From contig CM072155.1 in assembly GCA_036850595.1 (NCBI GenBank), positions 8,558,256 through 8,622,255 on the forward strand: DNA of 64,000 nucleotides, read 5' to 3'. The notes under the pieces were generated by a model. The model saw only the letters and a program-made list of their open reading frames with translations, ran no database searches and was not told the DNA's origin. Below are positions 47,601-59,271 of the stretch, piece after piece (positions within the stretch are counted from its first letter, which is position 1; every line of letters starts with the position of its first letter). This DNA comes from Rhyacichthys aspro. Lineage: Eukaryota; Chordata; Actinopteri; Gobiiformes; Rhyacichthyidae. Position numbers and translations under genes: made by a program.

Positions 47601-50009
47601 GAAGATCATCCAACAGCCAAAAAGAATATCAGTGTTGCCCCAACCAGCACCAGTCTGACTTGTGGAAATTATACAGCCACCATGTTGGGAGACGCATCTA
47701 GTAGCGAAACGCTGGACTTTTCTACATCTGCTAAAGGTTCGTTATCGTCCATACTTGAGAAACTCGACATGGGTGAAGAGCAGAAGGCTACAGATGAAAA
47801 AAGCCAGAAGGAGCACGATCAAGAGAGTTTAAAGAAGACAGAGCAAGACTCCCCACTGACAGAATCAAGAATCAAGGTGGCAACTGAAAGAGATTTACAG
47901 CAGACGATTATGGAGCTGCAAGTAGATAAAGAGGATGGCCAACCTCAAGCCCCGAAAAGGAAGAAGGTGTTAACCCAAGCGGTGGCGGCGGTAGACCTAA
48001 CTTTAACTCCAGGGGTAACGCCTAATGAGGCAACAGAGGCAAAGCGGATGTCGGCGCGTGAGCTGAAACCAAAGAAAGTCTATTACAAAGCAGAGCGGGT
48101 CGAGAAAATGCCCGCAGGTGGAGAGAAGACGTCGGATAGGGCCAGGAGCGCAGAGAGGAGGGATACGACGCCTCAAGCAACCAAAGAACCCGAGGGACAG
48201 AAGGTATGAGATCAGCAAAGACAAAAAAAAACCAAAACAAAAAAAAAAAAAGCTTCTCATCTTCATGTTGAATATATATCTTTTTATCATCCAAAATAAG
48301 ATTTAAATGATAATGTGGGCTAATCTAACCCAAATCCTTTTGTTTTACTTTTGAATGTTTTAACTACCTTGCAGTTTTCTGTTCAGCCCACCCCAGTGAT
48401 TTGAAGGGTAAGCAAAAAAACAGTTCTTTTAATTAATTTTGATCCTAATTTTAAACCCCATCTCCTTTACTAAAACTCACTCCTCACGGAAAATCAACTT
48501 ATTCTATTGAAAACTAAAACCAAACTCACAAAAAAAAGACAATATAATGGTAATAACAATATGGATTTTCATAGATCTGGCAAGGTAAGTTTTTTTTTTT
48601 TAAGTTTTTCTTTTAAGCTACACTGCACTGCATGGCATTGCCTTTCATTCTTCTGCATTAGAGCTATACTACTATACTATATGCCAGCTTTATGACTTTT
48701 GCATCTGCAGCAGAAGACCGCTAAATTCTTATACACTCAACATTTTTATTTTCATACCATAACATGAATACGGCTCTGTATTATTCCACAACATAGTGTT
48801 TTAAGTAAGTTCCCTACATTGTTACTTAATTAATGGAGTTGACTGCTTCTTGTTGACTGAGAAACTGTGGCTGCCATTCTGAGGATTGATTTATTTCTCT
48901 GTCTGTTTTAATGAAAAAGTATTCTCTGGCAGCACATCAATGCTGAAACGCGACACTTATTCATTATTGAACAAGGACTGTGTGTGGAGAAGTGACACAC
49001 TTTTAATGAAGGCAGGGCGTCTACATTGATGAAGCATTAATATAATAGTCAAAGATTGATGTTGACATTTTATTATGGCCATTTAACTCACTTGTTTTGA
49101 CCATAGCCTGTGCTTTTTGTGTAACAATGCTCTGTCGGAGTCACAGAGGCGTAGTCGGCATGTTTTAACTCTGCTGACTCATGCAATATTAAGCGACAAT
49201 AAAGTAGGAATAACCTTTTCACACGAGTACCACTTATGTCCATTTGCAACAAGACTTTATTTCACATGGGGCTGCAGTTGAGTGTAAAAACTTCACAGTG
49301 CACTGTAGAGACACGTGCTGGTAGAATACGGTATGAGAAGCTGCTAAAGAGGCCTGAGTATGTAGCCCACTCATGGGAATTAACTCTCCTCTCTTCTCTG
49401 CACTTGCCTCCCGTCTTCCGAGAGCAGCAGCAGAAGGACTCGGGAGCGGCCTCCTCTTCCCGTCTCTCCCAGCCATCCAGACCCCCCAGACCCCTCTCTG
49501 CCACCCAGTCCACGGTGGCTCGCTCCTTTGGAAACCGTCAGCACAACCAGCACGAGAGGAAGATGTCCGACGGTGATCTTCAACTCACGGAGAGTAGCTC
49601 ATATTCTCGCAGACTGCCGCCCAGGCCTCCCCCTCCAGGAACCACCTCCGGAACTGCTCCCAAAGTCTCCCAAAACCAGCAGGCCTCCCACCACCGACAG
49701 CCCCCCGCGGCACAGGCCAAGCCCAAACCGGGCCAAACACAGACCATATCCCCTCTCCCCAAACCCCAGCCGTCGTTTCTGTACACGCACACTCACATGC
49801 AGCAACCGCGGGTCCTTTCTCCAGACCAGAGCCAACCGGTGCCTTTACAAGAGGGACTCGGGCAGGAAGATGAAAAAACTGCATTTGGCATTTCGTTCAG
49901 CAAGCTGTACAACCTCAAGGGTCTTAAGGACAAGATGAGCAAGCTGCCCACACAAAGCAGGAGGAGCAGCAGCAGCTCTTCAGCTCAGGCCCGGAAAAGC
50001 ACCGGATAG
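41053..50009 (+). CDS. fam83g: FAM83G / PAWS1-like CK1-anchoring protein
   Basis: FAM83 proteins bind casein kinase 1 isoforms through the N-terminal DUF1669 domain (a degenerate phospholipase-D fold) and place them in the cell; FAM83G acts in BMP/SMAD and Wnt signalling. Exons 41053-41505, 42241-42408, 44720-44844, 45170-48203 and about 49428-50009 join in frame to about 1,453 residues. Residues 1-300 are DUF1669: MALSQIQCLDDNHVN, PQLDLGWPDSEAYRGVTR, VVMDVFTDVDIF, FMFVDGDKAVSGSYSFTW and the CK1-contact FDRLF. The PLD catalytic HxK is absent, as expected. GSDLYRED, EPEPEPDP, RKLFNPKYALV, PPVPKPRTV and the C-terminal FGISFSKL match FAM83G rather than FAM83E. The rest is a long disordered Ser/Thr/Pro-rich tail, much larger than in human (823 residues in total). 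Confidence 0.93.
41506..42240. other. fam83g: fam83g intron 1
   Basis: 735 bases. The (GTT)20 repeat begins 43 bases after the exon 1 donor; the rest holds nothing recognisable. Confidence 0.8.
41548..41607. repeat. (GTT)20 microsatellite
   Basis: Perfect GTT units 43 bases inside fam83g intron 1. If the intron were retained it would add a poly-valine tract in the coding frame before a stop at about 41,623. Confidence 0.97.
42241..42408 (+). CDS. fam83g: fam83g exon 2
   Basis: 56 codons, acceptor TTGTGTCCAG|GTA and donor CTCAAG|GTGAGT. Encodes VIAVVMDVFTDVDIFRDLLD and ASFKRKVSVYILLER, the first PLD-like strand set of DUF1669. Confidence 0.95.
42409..44719. other. fam83g: fam83g intron 2
   Basis: 2.3 kb with no coding exon seen. 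A tRNA-like box B remnant (AAGGTTCAAAGC) near 43,602-43,613 may be a very old SINE piece. Confidence 0.5.
44720..44844 (+). CDS. fam83g: fam83g exon 3
   Basis: Acceptor TTTGTGTCCAG|AAC and donor CTTACAG|GTCAGT. Encodes NLRVRCSEGTDFYTHSCTK and GHRFMFVDGDKAVSGSY. The PLD-type HxK...D motif is degenerate, as throughout FAM83. Confidence 0.95.
44845..45169. other. fam83g: fam83g intron 3
   Basis: 325 bases between exons 3 and 4. The reading frame closes shortly after the donor; nothing else seen. Confidence 0.8.
45170..48203 (+). CDS. fam83g: fam83g exon 4 (3 kb, DUF1669 end and disordered tail)
   Basis: Acceptor TTTTGGTAG|C restores SFTW across the join. The exon carries FDRLF (residues about 273-277), the counterpart of the FxxxF segment needed for CK1 binding. 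About 900 low-complexity residues follow, including PPVPKPR (46449-46469) and three TPDSR repeats near 47,418. It ends CAGAAG|GTATGA, so an unspliced message adds one Val and stops at 48207-48209. Confidence 0.92.
48204..49427. other. fam83g: fam83g intron 4 with possible alternative 3' end
   Basis: 1.2 kb. Starts GTATGA, so retention terminates the protein after one extra Val. An AATAAA lies at 49198-49203. The intron is A-rich just after the donor. Confidence 0.55.
49428..50009 (+). CDS. fam83g: fam83g last exon
   Basis: The pyrimidine-rich tract 49385-49420 precedes GAGAGCAGCAGCAGAAGG. CAG acceptors ending 49427, 49430 or 49433 are all in frame. Encodes proline-rich LPPRPPPPG and then the conserved C-terminal FGISFSKLYNLKGLKDKM; human FAM83G has FGIPYSKL at the same place. 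TAG at 50007-50009. The conserved end shows that this exon belongs to fam83g and is not a separate gene. Confidence 0.87.
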   Translation, partial: QQKDSGAASSSRLSQPSRPPRPLSATQSTVARSFGNRQHNQHERKMSDGDLQLTESSSYSRRLPPRPPPPGTTSGTAPKVSQNQQASHHRQPPAAQAKPKPGQTQTISPLPKPQPSFLYTHTHMQQPRVLSPDQSQPVPLQEGLGQEDEKTAFGISFSKLYNLKGLKDKMSKLPTQSRRSSSSSSAQARKSTG

Positions 50010-51085
50010 ACTGGACTGCACTACTTGGATTTTGTCAATTCATTTTTGTAAAAGCTTTCTGTTGACTCTGAAACCCAGCTGTATGTTTTTTTTATCTTTA
50101 CATATCTCTTTTTTAGTAGATGGTGAATGAAATACAAGTGTAGCTGTGAACAATTTGAAAGCACATAGCACAAATAGCAGATCTACCTACATAGAGGTTA
50201 CATTGATAACTATATATTGTGGAAACAATATGCTAGGTTATGGTTTATACACTTTTTACAATGTAGGTTTTAAGTGAAATAGACTTAAGAAAGTGTAAGC
50301 AGATAAGCAGGCTAATACGATTGTATGAATGTGAAATATGTGAAATCTGTACATAAAAAAAAGAGTTTACAGTAGTTTAGGGTATAGGTGCTGTTTTAGA
50401 TCTCATATGTTTTTAATTTTGTAGTCTCAATGCAAACACATATCTTGCAGATTATAATAGAGTCCTCAAGGACAAGTTGACTGTTGTAGGACCTGAATTA
50501 AACGACCTTAGTCTGATAGAAAAACAAGTCTTTTCTAAACTAGCCTCTGGAAATACTGTTAAATCATTCAATGCTTTAGTGTAAACAATGTGGATCGTGT
50601 GCCATAAACACCACTTGATACAAGCATGGACAGGTAATACGTTTGACTCACCTACTCATTGGTATTTGCATGTTTAGGTAACAACAAGATGAGGAGAAAA
50701 TGAAAATACACCTCACTTTGTTGCATAGAGTACAGCTGTTTTTGCTACACACGCACTTTCAGAGTGGTATTATGCTCTGTGTAAGCTTCAGTTAGGTGCG
50801 GCTTGTTTTTACACATCATTTGGCAAATGTCAGTAATCCTCCTGACTGAAAACCAAATACTTGAGCGGTTCCTGAAACCAGTGTAATGCAGATCCCAATA
50901 CGGCTTAGGAGCTGACACTAATTATACGTTCTTATATACCACTCAATGCATTTGTAAACGTGAATTTGTTAAGACAGAGTGCAACAGTCAGCTACTTCCT
51001 GCCGTTTAGTGCACAGGGTGATAAAATGATTAATCATGTTGAGGCCTGTTTTAAAAATGTCCTTGACAAGTAGAGTGGCAATGTC
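50010..51085 (+). other. fam83g: fam83g 3'UTR, extent uncertain
   Basis: AT-rich sequence after the stop. An ATTAAA at 50497-50502 is the first plausible poly(A) signal found; no canonical AATAAA was seen close by. Confidence 0.35.
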
Positions 51086-51086
51086 A

Positions 51087-51140
51087 AAGTACATTTATGG
51101 AGATTAAAAAGGGACCAAGGATGGATCCCTGTGGAACACC
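51087..51140 (-). mobile_element. LINE reverse-transcriptase relic
   Basis: Minus-strand translation of 51140-51111 gives GVPQGSILGP, the conserved RT motif of non-LTR retrotransposons, followed by FLISIN (family form LLFxIYIN) and a stop. Flanking frames are broken, so this is a dead fragment whose outer limits are unknown. Confidence 0.75.
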
Positions 51141-53044
51141 AAAGCACCAAACTGCACTGAATCCTAGATGTTATAAGACAAATGTGGTTTTACCTACTCT
51201 AGGCTGCAGGACAGAGTCAGTAAACTCAAATAATCTTCCAAAATCCATATTGTCTTACAGATACCGGATCAAATACTCTTTATGGATCGTTTTCTGGGTC
51301 ACATATCCAGATTTAAAAAGAGCCAGACGCTAACCCACGCTCACACAGACACACTCGACACAAGAGGAGGAGGATAGCAGAGGGAGAATACGGCCGTGAT
51401 TGAGATGCAGAAAGCAGCCAGACAGAGCAACAGAAAATCCCTCCTTCTTATCTGAAGTGACTGAGAGGCAAATGGAAGAGAACAGACAGCCACTGTGCAT
51501 AAGGCAAAGAGGGAGGCAGAGATAGAGAGAATGAGATATCGCGCAAGAGACATGAAATCTGCAAAATAAACTGTTGACGTCAGCCGCCATATGCACACAG
51601 ATCCCTTTGTAGATTTACATCCGTGGAAGTCTTGCGTTCAATCAGATTGAGCTCAGCGTGCTTGGAAAGATTCTGCAAAGTAATCCTCATGATGTGGGAT
51701 GTAAAGACGAAAACTTTATAAAAGTACCTACAAAAGGGAGAATCAGTATTTAATTAAATCGAATGTGTTTACTCTTAGTCTTGAATGAATGGTAGTTAGG
51801 TGGGACGGTCAAGCAACAGCTGAAATGGAAAATCAGCCATCTGTTGTGTTCATGTAAACCAGACAGTCAGTAGCTATATAATATTCACTACTATACTGTA
51901 ATGTTATGTACATGTCTTTAACAGGATGCCACAGACTCGTTTAATTTGCTGAAGTCTATTAAGTTTTACTTGTGTGTATGATGAAAGTGAGTGTCATCCC
52001 TAGAATAGCACAGTGTACACATTAAAGCACACTCTGGTTTAAATAGAACACATCCTCACTCCCACAGGCCATTTATATGGAGATGAGACACTTACAAGAG
52101 GACACACACAGTTACACACCTCTTTGTGTTCTTCTTTCATTGACAAAACATACATTGTAGCCTGATTTTGAACCCCAACCCTAATAGTCGTCAGTGAATC
52201 TGCTGAAGTTGTTTCTCTTACAGTCATACAGACAGAGACACAGAGATATACATGAAGAGGCACATAGGGCATTGTAACATTGTCTATTCAGCTGAGCCCT
52301 CCAAGCTCATCATAAATGATAATACCAGACTTCCACTGAGCCTCGGGGGTCACACAAGTACAAGTAAGACACAATGGACTACAAACACAATGCAGTGACT
52401 CAGCCCTCTTTTATGCTTTGTGCTTTTGTGTGGACAACTTATAAGTTCTTTAACTGTCAAATAGCACCTACACACGTCCAAGACGTATGAAAATGTGAAG
52501 AACTGTCAGCACATGTTTGAGAGCGAGTAGGTGGAGGTAGATGGAGGTAGATGGAGGGCCTTTTAGTCAATACATCTTGTGATGTCAACAATTTCCGACA
52601 CATGACATGAGTCATTCTTTAATTAGCGTGTTCATGCTCCCTCGGTCCTCTGGGTAATGAAGTGTCCCATTAGCCTGTTTAGACTTGATTAAAGACACAC
52701 GTGTCGCTTCACATTTATTATATATATTATTTGACACGCATTGATGATGGAATATGAAAATGTCTTATGCTCTTTCATTCTCAGTGTCTTTACTTGACAG
52801 CTGTGGAACAGAAATAAGAAACAACCAAATAAAGTCATGGGTCTGTTTGCACTTTTACAATCAATAACACATTAACCAGACTCATGTTCAGAAATAGTTA
52901 GAAATAGACATCTGGACATAGGTTAAGAGTTAAGAGCTTGAAGATTGTCTCTCGTCCCAAAGACGGATGATTCTAAAGCAAACTTATCTGGTATATTTAA
53001 CCTGGATGCCAATGATAAATCTGTGAAAAGCCCTCTTTACACAG

Positions 53045-53215
53045 CATTGGCTCAAGAGATACAGACAGTTGTCAAGTAACCAGAGGCTTGAATGTGTTCA
53101 GGTTCAATCCCTGCTCCACAAGACTCAGAACCCTACCTTGCCTCCAGTGTGTGGTGTGTGAATGGATGTTTGGTGTAAGGCTCCTTGTGCCTGCGAAGGA
53201 TGAAAAGTGAGTTTT
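53045..53215 (+). mobile_element. tRNA-derived SINE relic
   Basis: GGCTCAAGAGATACAGACAG resembles a tRNA box A region and GGTTCAATCCCTGCTCC a box B region about 50 bases later. The GTGTGTGAATGGATG tail segment is typical of teleost tRNA-type SINEs. Decayed; the family is not identified. Confidence 0.5.
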
Positions 53216-53555
53216 ATTGTTCACACAGAGGTCAAGTCCAGGACACTTCCATGTTGAGCCTGTTCACACTTGACACGGGAATGCTGGAAACAGGTACATG
53301 TGGAAAAGTGCTGGTGTAGATTTCCTAGATAATCTATTCTGTCAATTCAGTTACAATGGTTGAACTCTGATTTGAAAGGCTGTTTAATTGTTATTAGGGA
53401 TTAATGCTTTATGAAATTCTGTTATCTTTAGAATCACTAGCTTTAAGTGTGTGTGTGATCACATTCTGGCCTTTTCCCACATACAGTACACACTATCCAC
53501 TTTCACTGTTTGTAATCTTGTAAAACTGTTGTTAGAAAGATCACATGAACAAGTC

Positions 53556-53557
<2 letters not shown>

Positions 53558-53587
<30 letters not shown>

Positions 53588-53588
53588 A
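53558..53588. repeat. (TTTTC)n-like pyrimidine tract
   Basis: Imperfect TTTTC units in intergenic sequence. Confidence 0.75.
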
Positions 53589-54251
53589 AAGATAATGAAA
53601 GTAAAAGTTCCAGTTAAAGCTGTATTGACTCAGACAACAGCTGCAGTAATACGGCAAAATGAAACAGAAATGGGACAGTATCCGAGCCACTGGAGCACCA
53701 TGAAGCCTGGCTAAACCAACAAAACAAAAATTGGTGGTGGCAGCTTGCCGAAGCTGCAGGGCTCGCCCCGTTACACAACTGAGTAGCCTACTATAGTTGC
53801 ACCACCTGGCTTTAAACGCAAACCGTCTTCACTGCTCGAGGTGAAAAGCACACAAAACACAGGAGATGCTGACTACACAAACACAAAAAATAAAAACACA
53901 AAACACCTCCGTAACTCCAAAAGGCCGCGTGTGTGAGTGGATAATCCAGACACATATGTGCACGGCGCTGTTGTGTGGAAATTAACAAGGATTTATCAAA
54001 GCGTGAGACAGGTTCACGGCTGAGTTATGTGCGGAGATGTGCAGAGGAGATGGGTGTGAGAGACGGCGGACATATTTCACAGGGCGCTCGGGTGCACAGG
54101 CCTGTCATTATCACTCATGTCTGTCTGGGGTATCCAATAGATCTCATTTTGTTTGATTACTTACATAGGCCACTGCCAATTCTATGTGAGCATTAATAAT
54201 ATTATGTTACATCCTTCTTTCTATCTGGGACATAATCTGGTGCTATGTGGA

Positions 54252-54296
54252 TTTAAATGGAAATACAAGAAGACCTAGAATGGGGCCTTGTGGAAC
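54252..54296 (-). mobile_element. Second LINE reverse-transcriptase relic
   Basis: Minus-strand translation gives VPQGPILGLLVFPFK, a diverged form of the RT motif VPQGSILGPLLF. It lies 3.1 kb from the first relic on the same strand. Outer limits are not visible. Confidence 0.6.
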
Positions 54297-54299
54297 ATG

Positions 54300-57200
54300 A
54301 AAGAGAATGACATTTCTTAGCTAAAAAAAAAAAAAAGAGAGAGATTTAATGTTTTCTTTTGTTCAAATAATGTTTCAACAAAGTGAAAAGAAAACATCGC
54401 TACCGGCCAAAAAGTAATTAACTTAGCCCATTGCAGACACAAAAAGACCGACAGACAAAAGACAGACAGAAAGAAGCAGTGATTTCGGATGTGTCCAGGC
54501 AAAGCAGCAGGGAGAGTCCCAAAAAAAAAGAAAAATAAAAAAGCTTAAGGTCAAACCCACAGACGCTCCATTATGAGGTCCACTCCCTCTTTTGGCATGT
54601 GGCTGATTGTTGGAGAGGCATTTAATTAATCCTGTCAGAAAAGGTTAAGGAAAAAGAAGAGCCGAGGGAGGGACCCACATTAAAGACATGGACAAAGAGA
54701 GAGGTGCCCGGTTTGTCAAAGAACAAAACAATGGGTATTAAATTAATGCACCTCTTTAAATGGTCACCTGCATCTGTCAGAAAGTGATGTGTGAGATCTA
54801 CTCAAAAGTGCATTCAAAAGTTAAAAAAAAAGCTTCCAGATCTTTCCCTTATGGCGTGTTTTAGTGTGTTTAAGTTCTAATGTACGCGCTGAATGTAAAT
54901 GTCAGTTCCCCTTGAGCGAGGCCTATAGAAAGAGTGCAGGAGAAGACTTGTTGGACAGGTGTGAATGTGGGTCACAGAAGCAGAAAACTCAAATTCATAT
55001 TTCTAAAGACTATCAAAATCAAAGCCCATCTTATGTAGGCCTGTTTTTTTCTTTTTTCCCCATTTCATCACCATTTAAGGCTCTTTTAGTCATTTACATC
55101 ATGGTTTGTTCCCATTTCTTACTCTTTTTATGACTATTAGCATGGTCTCATTCTTTTTACTGCATTTTCACTTCACTTTACCTTTTTTTTTTTTCTTTGG
55201 TGACCCACAAAATCTTTGGCGACCCACTTTTGGGTCACGACCTAGTGTTCGGGAGCCACTAGTCTAGAAAACTATAATATAGACATTAAATAATTAGGTT
55301 TGTTAGTGGTTTATGCATCCTGTATTCATTAATTTCCCCTTCCCTTCTGTTAGATATCACAGACTTTTGTTGAGTTCACTAAGAGGAACAACGCATTACA
55401 ACATCTTCCCAGAACTGCACCAGTTACATTTTTTAGCACGACCTGGGCCGTTGTCAGCTGACCTTTTCTTCCTTTTCTTTGGTCTCATTGTGACTTGACA
55501 GGAGCCACTCGCAGCTACAAACACAGAGATAAAAACCGCAGACGAAGACAGGACAATCAACAACAAAAACGTGCGGCTTCCTGTGGAACAATCACACTAG
55601 CGTTCTGCTCGGGGCTGCTACATGAAACCCTGCCTGGCACCTGCTCACAAACACTTTGATTAAAGCATCAGTATTTACTAACTGAGAGGTTCACTATCTG
55701 GAATCTGCTGCCATCTGTAGGCCTCCACGTCTTATGCAGGGATATTTCTAGGAAATAAAATATGGCATCGGAGAGGTTGTTGGACTTTAAATGGAGGAAA
55801 AATGTATCAAAAATGAACAGCCTATTGTAATAAGAATGAGCTTTAAGTCTTTATTTACACTTTATTGTCAAGAATATAAATAGAAATGTGCAAGTTTGGG
55901 CCAATCACTTGCTTGAATACAAGGGAGTCTGATTTCATTTTAATATGGGCTACTCCCATTGGCTGAGAAGAAGGAAGTAGTTTTGTTTGGCTACCACTTT
56001 AAATATATACTACTAAAATTCTCATTATATATATATGAAAAATGATATGAAAATTGATGCACTATGAGTCTCAGCTAAAAACTGCAGCTGAACTCTTAAG
56101 GAGGGGCAGAAGAGGGGGTTGTGTCCCTCTTGTCCCCCCGGGATGTCCACATAAGAAGACATTTACTTTAATATAACTGCTACTGAATACTTACTAGCAG
56201 TCTAAATTTACTTACATTACTCTAGTGCCCTCTAAAGGAATAAACAGTGAGGTGCACAACAAAAAAAAGTGAAATCTGCATCATTTTATCAGAAAGAAGA
56301 TGTCAGTCATTTTCTATCAGTTTGTTTATTGGTCTTTCAAACACCCACATCAGTACCAGATTGTCTTCAACCTCACATGAACATTTCAGTCCATCCTCTT
56401 CATTTTACATACAGACGTTTTTAGAAGTATTAGTGTATCCCTGCCCAGAAACACTTCATACTTACCACTGAGGTTTTTGTGCACCAGCAAAAGTATCTGC
56501 GTTCTTGGTTCAAGGCTAAGGCACTTTGTCGATTTTCTCCCTTATTTCAGTTAAGTCATTTTACAAAAACACGGACAACAGAACATCTCAAGTCATTTTT
56601 CCGATCACAGTTAAAGCCACCAACCCATAACATCAACTATAATATATCTTCTGAAAATAATAGAATAGTATGCACAGAAAATAAAGTACAAAAAGTTACA
56701 AAACCACTGTCTTATCATTTCAGTTCATAATATGTTATATCCAACAGTCCCTTTTCAGCAAGTTTTTAGTTTTAAATAAATGGCAGCAACAATATAACAG
56801 TACTTAACCATAAAACAGTTTTAACACCATACTCCTAGTTGTTTTGCAGCTATGTTTAAATGCAAGTACTCAGTCGAGATTTTTTTCTGATGATATATTA
56901 CAATAAAGTGGATGTTTAACAAACAAAGCCCCAGATCCATTATCATGGATTTGTATTAAAGAAAAAACGTTATTGCCCAGCAGGGGGAGCTTTTACCACA
57001 GCCATGACAAGGCTTTGCATAGTCTCTCTTCCCCTGCTCCCATATGTACTTTATACATTTAATAATGAACCGTGCATGTGAGGCAGCTGTAGAAAGCAGC
57101 TTGTCAAGTGCAGCCAGCAGCAGATGGGAATGAATTCAAAGCACCGAGAACTTCACTGAGGAGGATAAGTAAAAGTATGATATACATGAGTCGAACTGAG

Positions 57201-59271
57201 ATAGTACGGCTACGGAGCGCAGGTTAAAACATGAAGACACTGCAGTATGGATGTAAAGGGAAATTTAAAGGGACGATGTGATGTATTTATAACCACAGTA
57301 CCAAAAGATGGAGTGGTACAGAATGCCTTGCCATTGGTGTGAAAGAACAAATGTTTCAAATGTAGTGAATTATTATCACAAAACACCACTTCCTAAATGC
57401 CACAATGACATATAATCCCTTCAAACATGCTTCAAGTAATGTTCAGTTTTATAAACAATGCTCAATGTGGGCCTCCAAAAAAAACCCCAACATATTGCTT
57501 GCCACCAAAAAAAAAAAAAAATGTCATGATGCCCTTTCCAGACAGAGGTGATTTGTCTTTGTAGTGGACAGACATTCTTGCCTTGTTTGTATTTACAGAG
57601 GATTTATGGCGGATGGTCAGCAGAGACAGTTCACTCCCTGTGGGATGCTAACCAGCCGCTACGCCGCATACCTGTGGGTGTATCGTTTTGGGTCGTGGTG
57701 CCCTCAGATAAACCTGGCGTGAGTGTGGAAGTGCAAGGAAAAGGTGCCTGGAAGGAAGGAGGGAAGGAAGCATGGAGGGGTGCTAATAATGCTAACATTT
57801 GCACTCTCCTCTGCTCCAGTGGACTAATGCTCATCGCCACACAGCACTGAAAAACAAGGAAAAAGACCACAAAGCAGAAAAAAGCACTTGACTCCCTCCA
57901 GCTAGGATTGATCGCATGCCTCTTATTATGCAACACTCACTGACCCAGTGTGAAACCTTTGCTCTCGACTTCTATGCTCTAATCATTTTGCACTGAAACC
58001 CATTAGATTAGTTTTGTCCCATTAAAAAATAAGATATCTTCTCTACGCCTCGAAATAAGGACACATTAGGTGCTGAGGAACCATTAACAGAGAGTGGAGA
58101 GAGTACAATCTTCAGATGGCAATAGGAGAAGGGATCATATGCACAGTGGCAGACCGTGCCCCTCCCCCTCATCACCACTAAGTGCTGCAGAGATGCAAGG
58201 GAATGTGAGCGTACCAGCGCATGTGAGAAGCCGGGCATAAGAGTGAGGGTGGAGGGGGGTGGTGGAGTGGGAGAGGTTGTTTATGTGTGTGTTAGTGGAT
58301 CCTACAGTTTTAATGCAGATGAAGCAGGGTAAAAGAAAGGACAGGACAGGAAATGGACCAGAGGAGAAGTGTAACCTCAGGTGGCGGCGGTTCAAGCCGA
58401 CTCCCCCATCACTTTGTGTGTTTTAAACCACAGTAAGTTTCACACAAAGAAAAAAGAGGAGGCGGTGTTATGTTCACTGCTTAAATCTGAAGCTCAGACT
58501 GTCTGGCTCATAAATGTACACGCGCCTGCCATATGCAAAATTGATATTTCCTTTTCCCAAGACAAAACCACTTGAGTCAAAGACTGATTTGAGGTCATAC
58601 TTCTAAATTCTAATAGATGATTTACTAAAACTTAGCAGCAGGGTTTACATTAGGGGACAAGTAAGTAAATATACACACCAGGCATAATGTAAATCTATAT
58701 AGGTACTGCACTGTATGTTTAAACCTCTATGATTACTGATCCATCCACATTAAACCCACAGAGGATTAATATCTCTCGACTAAGAAAGCAGCTTTTTAGC
58801 CCTGCAATACTGTCGGGCTTCCTCAAAGGATGCTTGCACTGGCCTGGTGCACACTGGGACAGGGGGCGTGGCTTGTCCTGGTGCTCTACACAGGAGCCTC
58901 CCAGAACGGGGATGTGCTTCTCTTCACATGTGTCTTGCTTATGAGGTCCGACAGCAGAGTGCATCTTGAGTCCTGTGTGCCCGGCGCCACTATGCGCTCA
59001 CACTCGAGTGCTCACAAACATATTGCACGTGCACATCTCTCTCTCTACACTGGGACCAGCCAGCAGCAGGAGAAAAACTCCACGACTTTAACCCTGAATG
59101 AGACATTGAGAAAAGGAGCAGACAGGTATCCAAAAAACAGCACGAATAGTAGAAAAATAGAGGCTGTCAAAATGTCTTTGGCACTTCTGAAAACACGGCA
59201 TACAGACAGACTGACACTGAGAATAAAAGGCCAAACTAGGGAGGTTTAAAGCTACGAAAAGCCCAAACAGT
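54300..59271. other. Intergenic region between convergent fam83g and sphk2
   Basis: No coding exon recognised. Part of the right side must be the sphk2 3'UTR; minus-strand signals ATTAAA (58314-58309) and AATAAA (near 56325) are candidates. A CTCF-like motif is at 56,977. Scattered A-rich and short TA runs. Confidence 0.4.
56977..56991 (+). promoter_or_regulatory. CTCF-like motif
   Basis: CCAGCAGGGGGAGCT differs from the CTCF core CCASYAGRKGGCRSY at one position. It lies in the intergenic stretch between fam83g and sphk2. Confidence 0.35.

Noticed and set aside
45180..48209. 1,009-codon open frame as a single-exon gene
   Set aside because: It begins inside SFTW of DUF1669, has a good acceptor at its left, and continues exons 1-3 in frame; it is fam83g exon 4.
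49236..49427. N-terminal part of the open frame running into the last fam83g exon
   Set aside because: It lies upstream of a clear pyrimidine tract and CAG acceptor and shows no family similarity; intron sequence.
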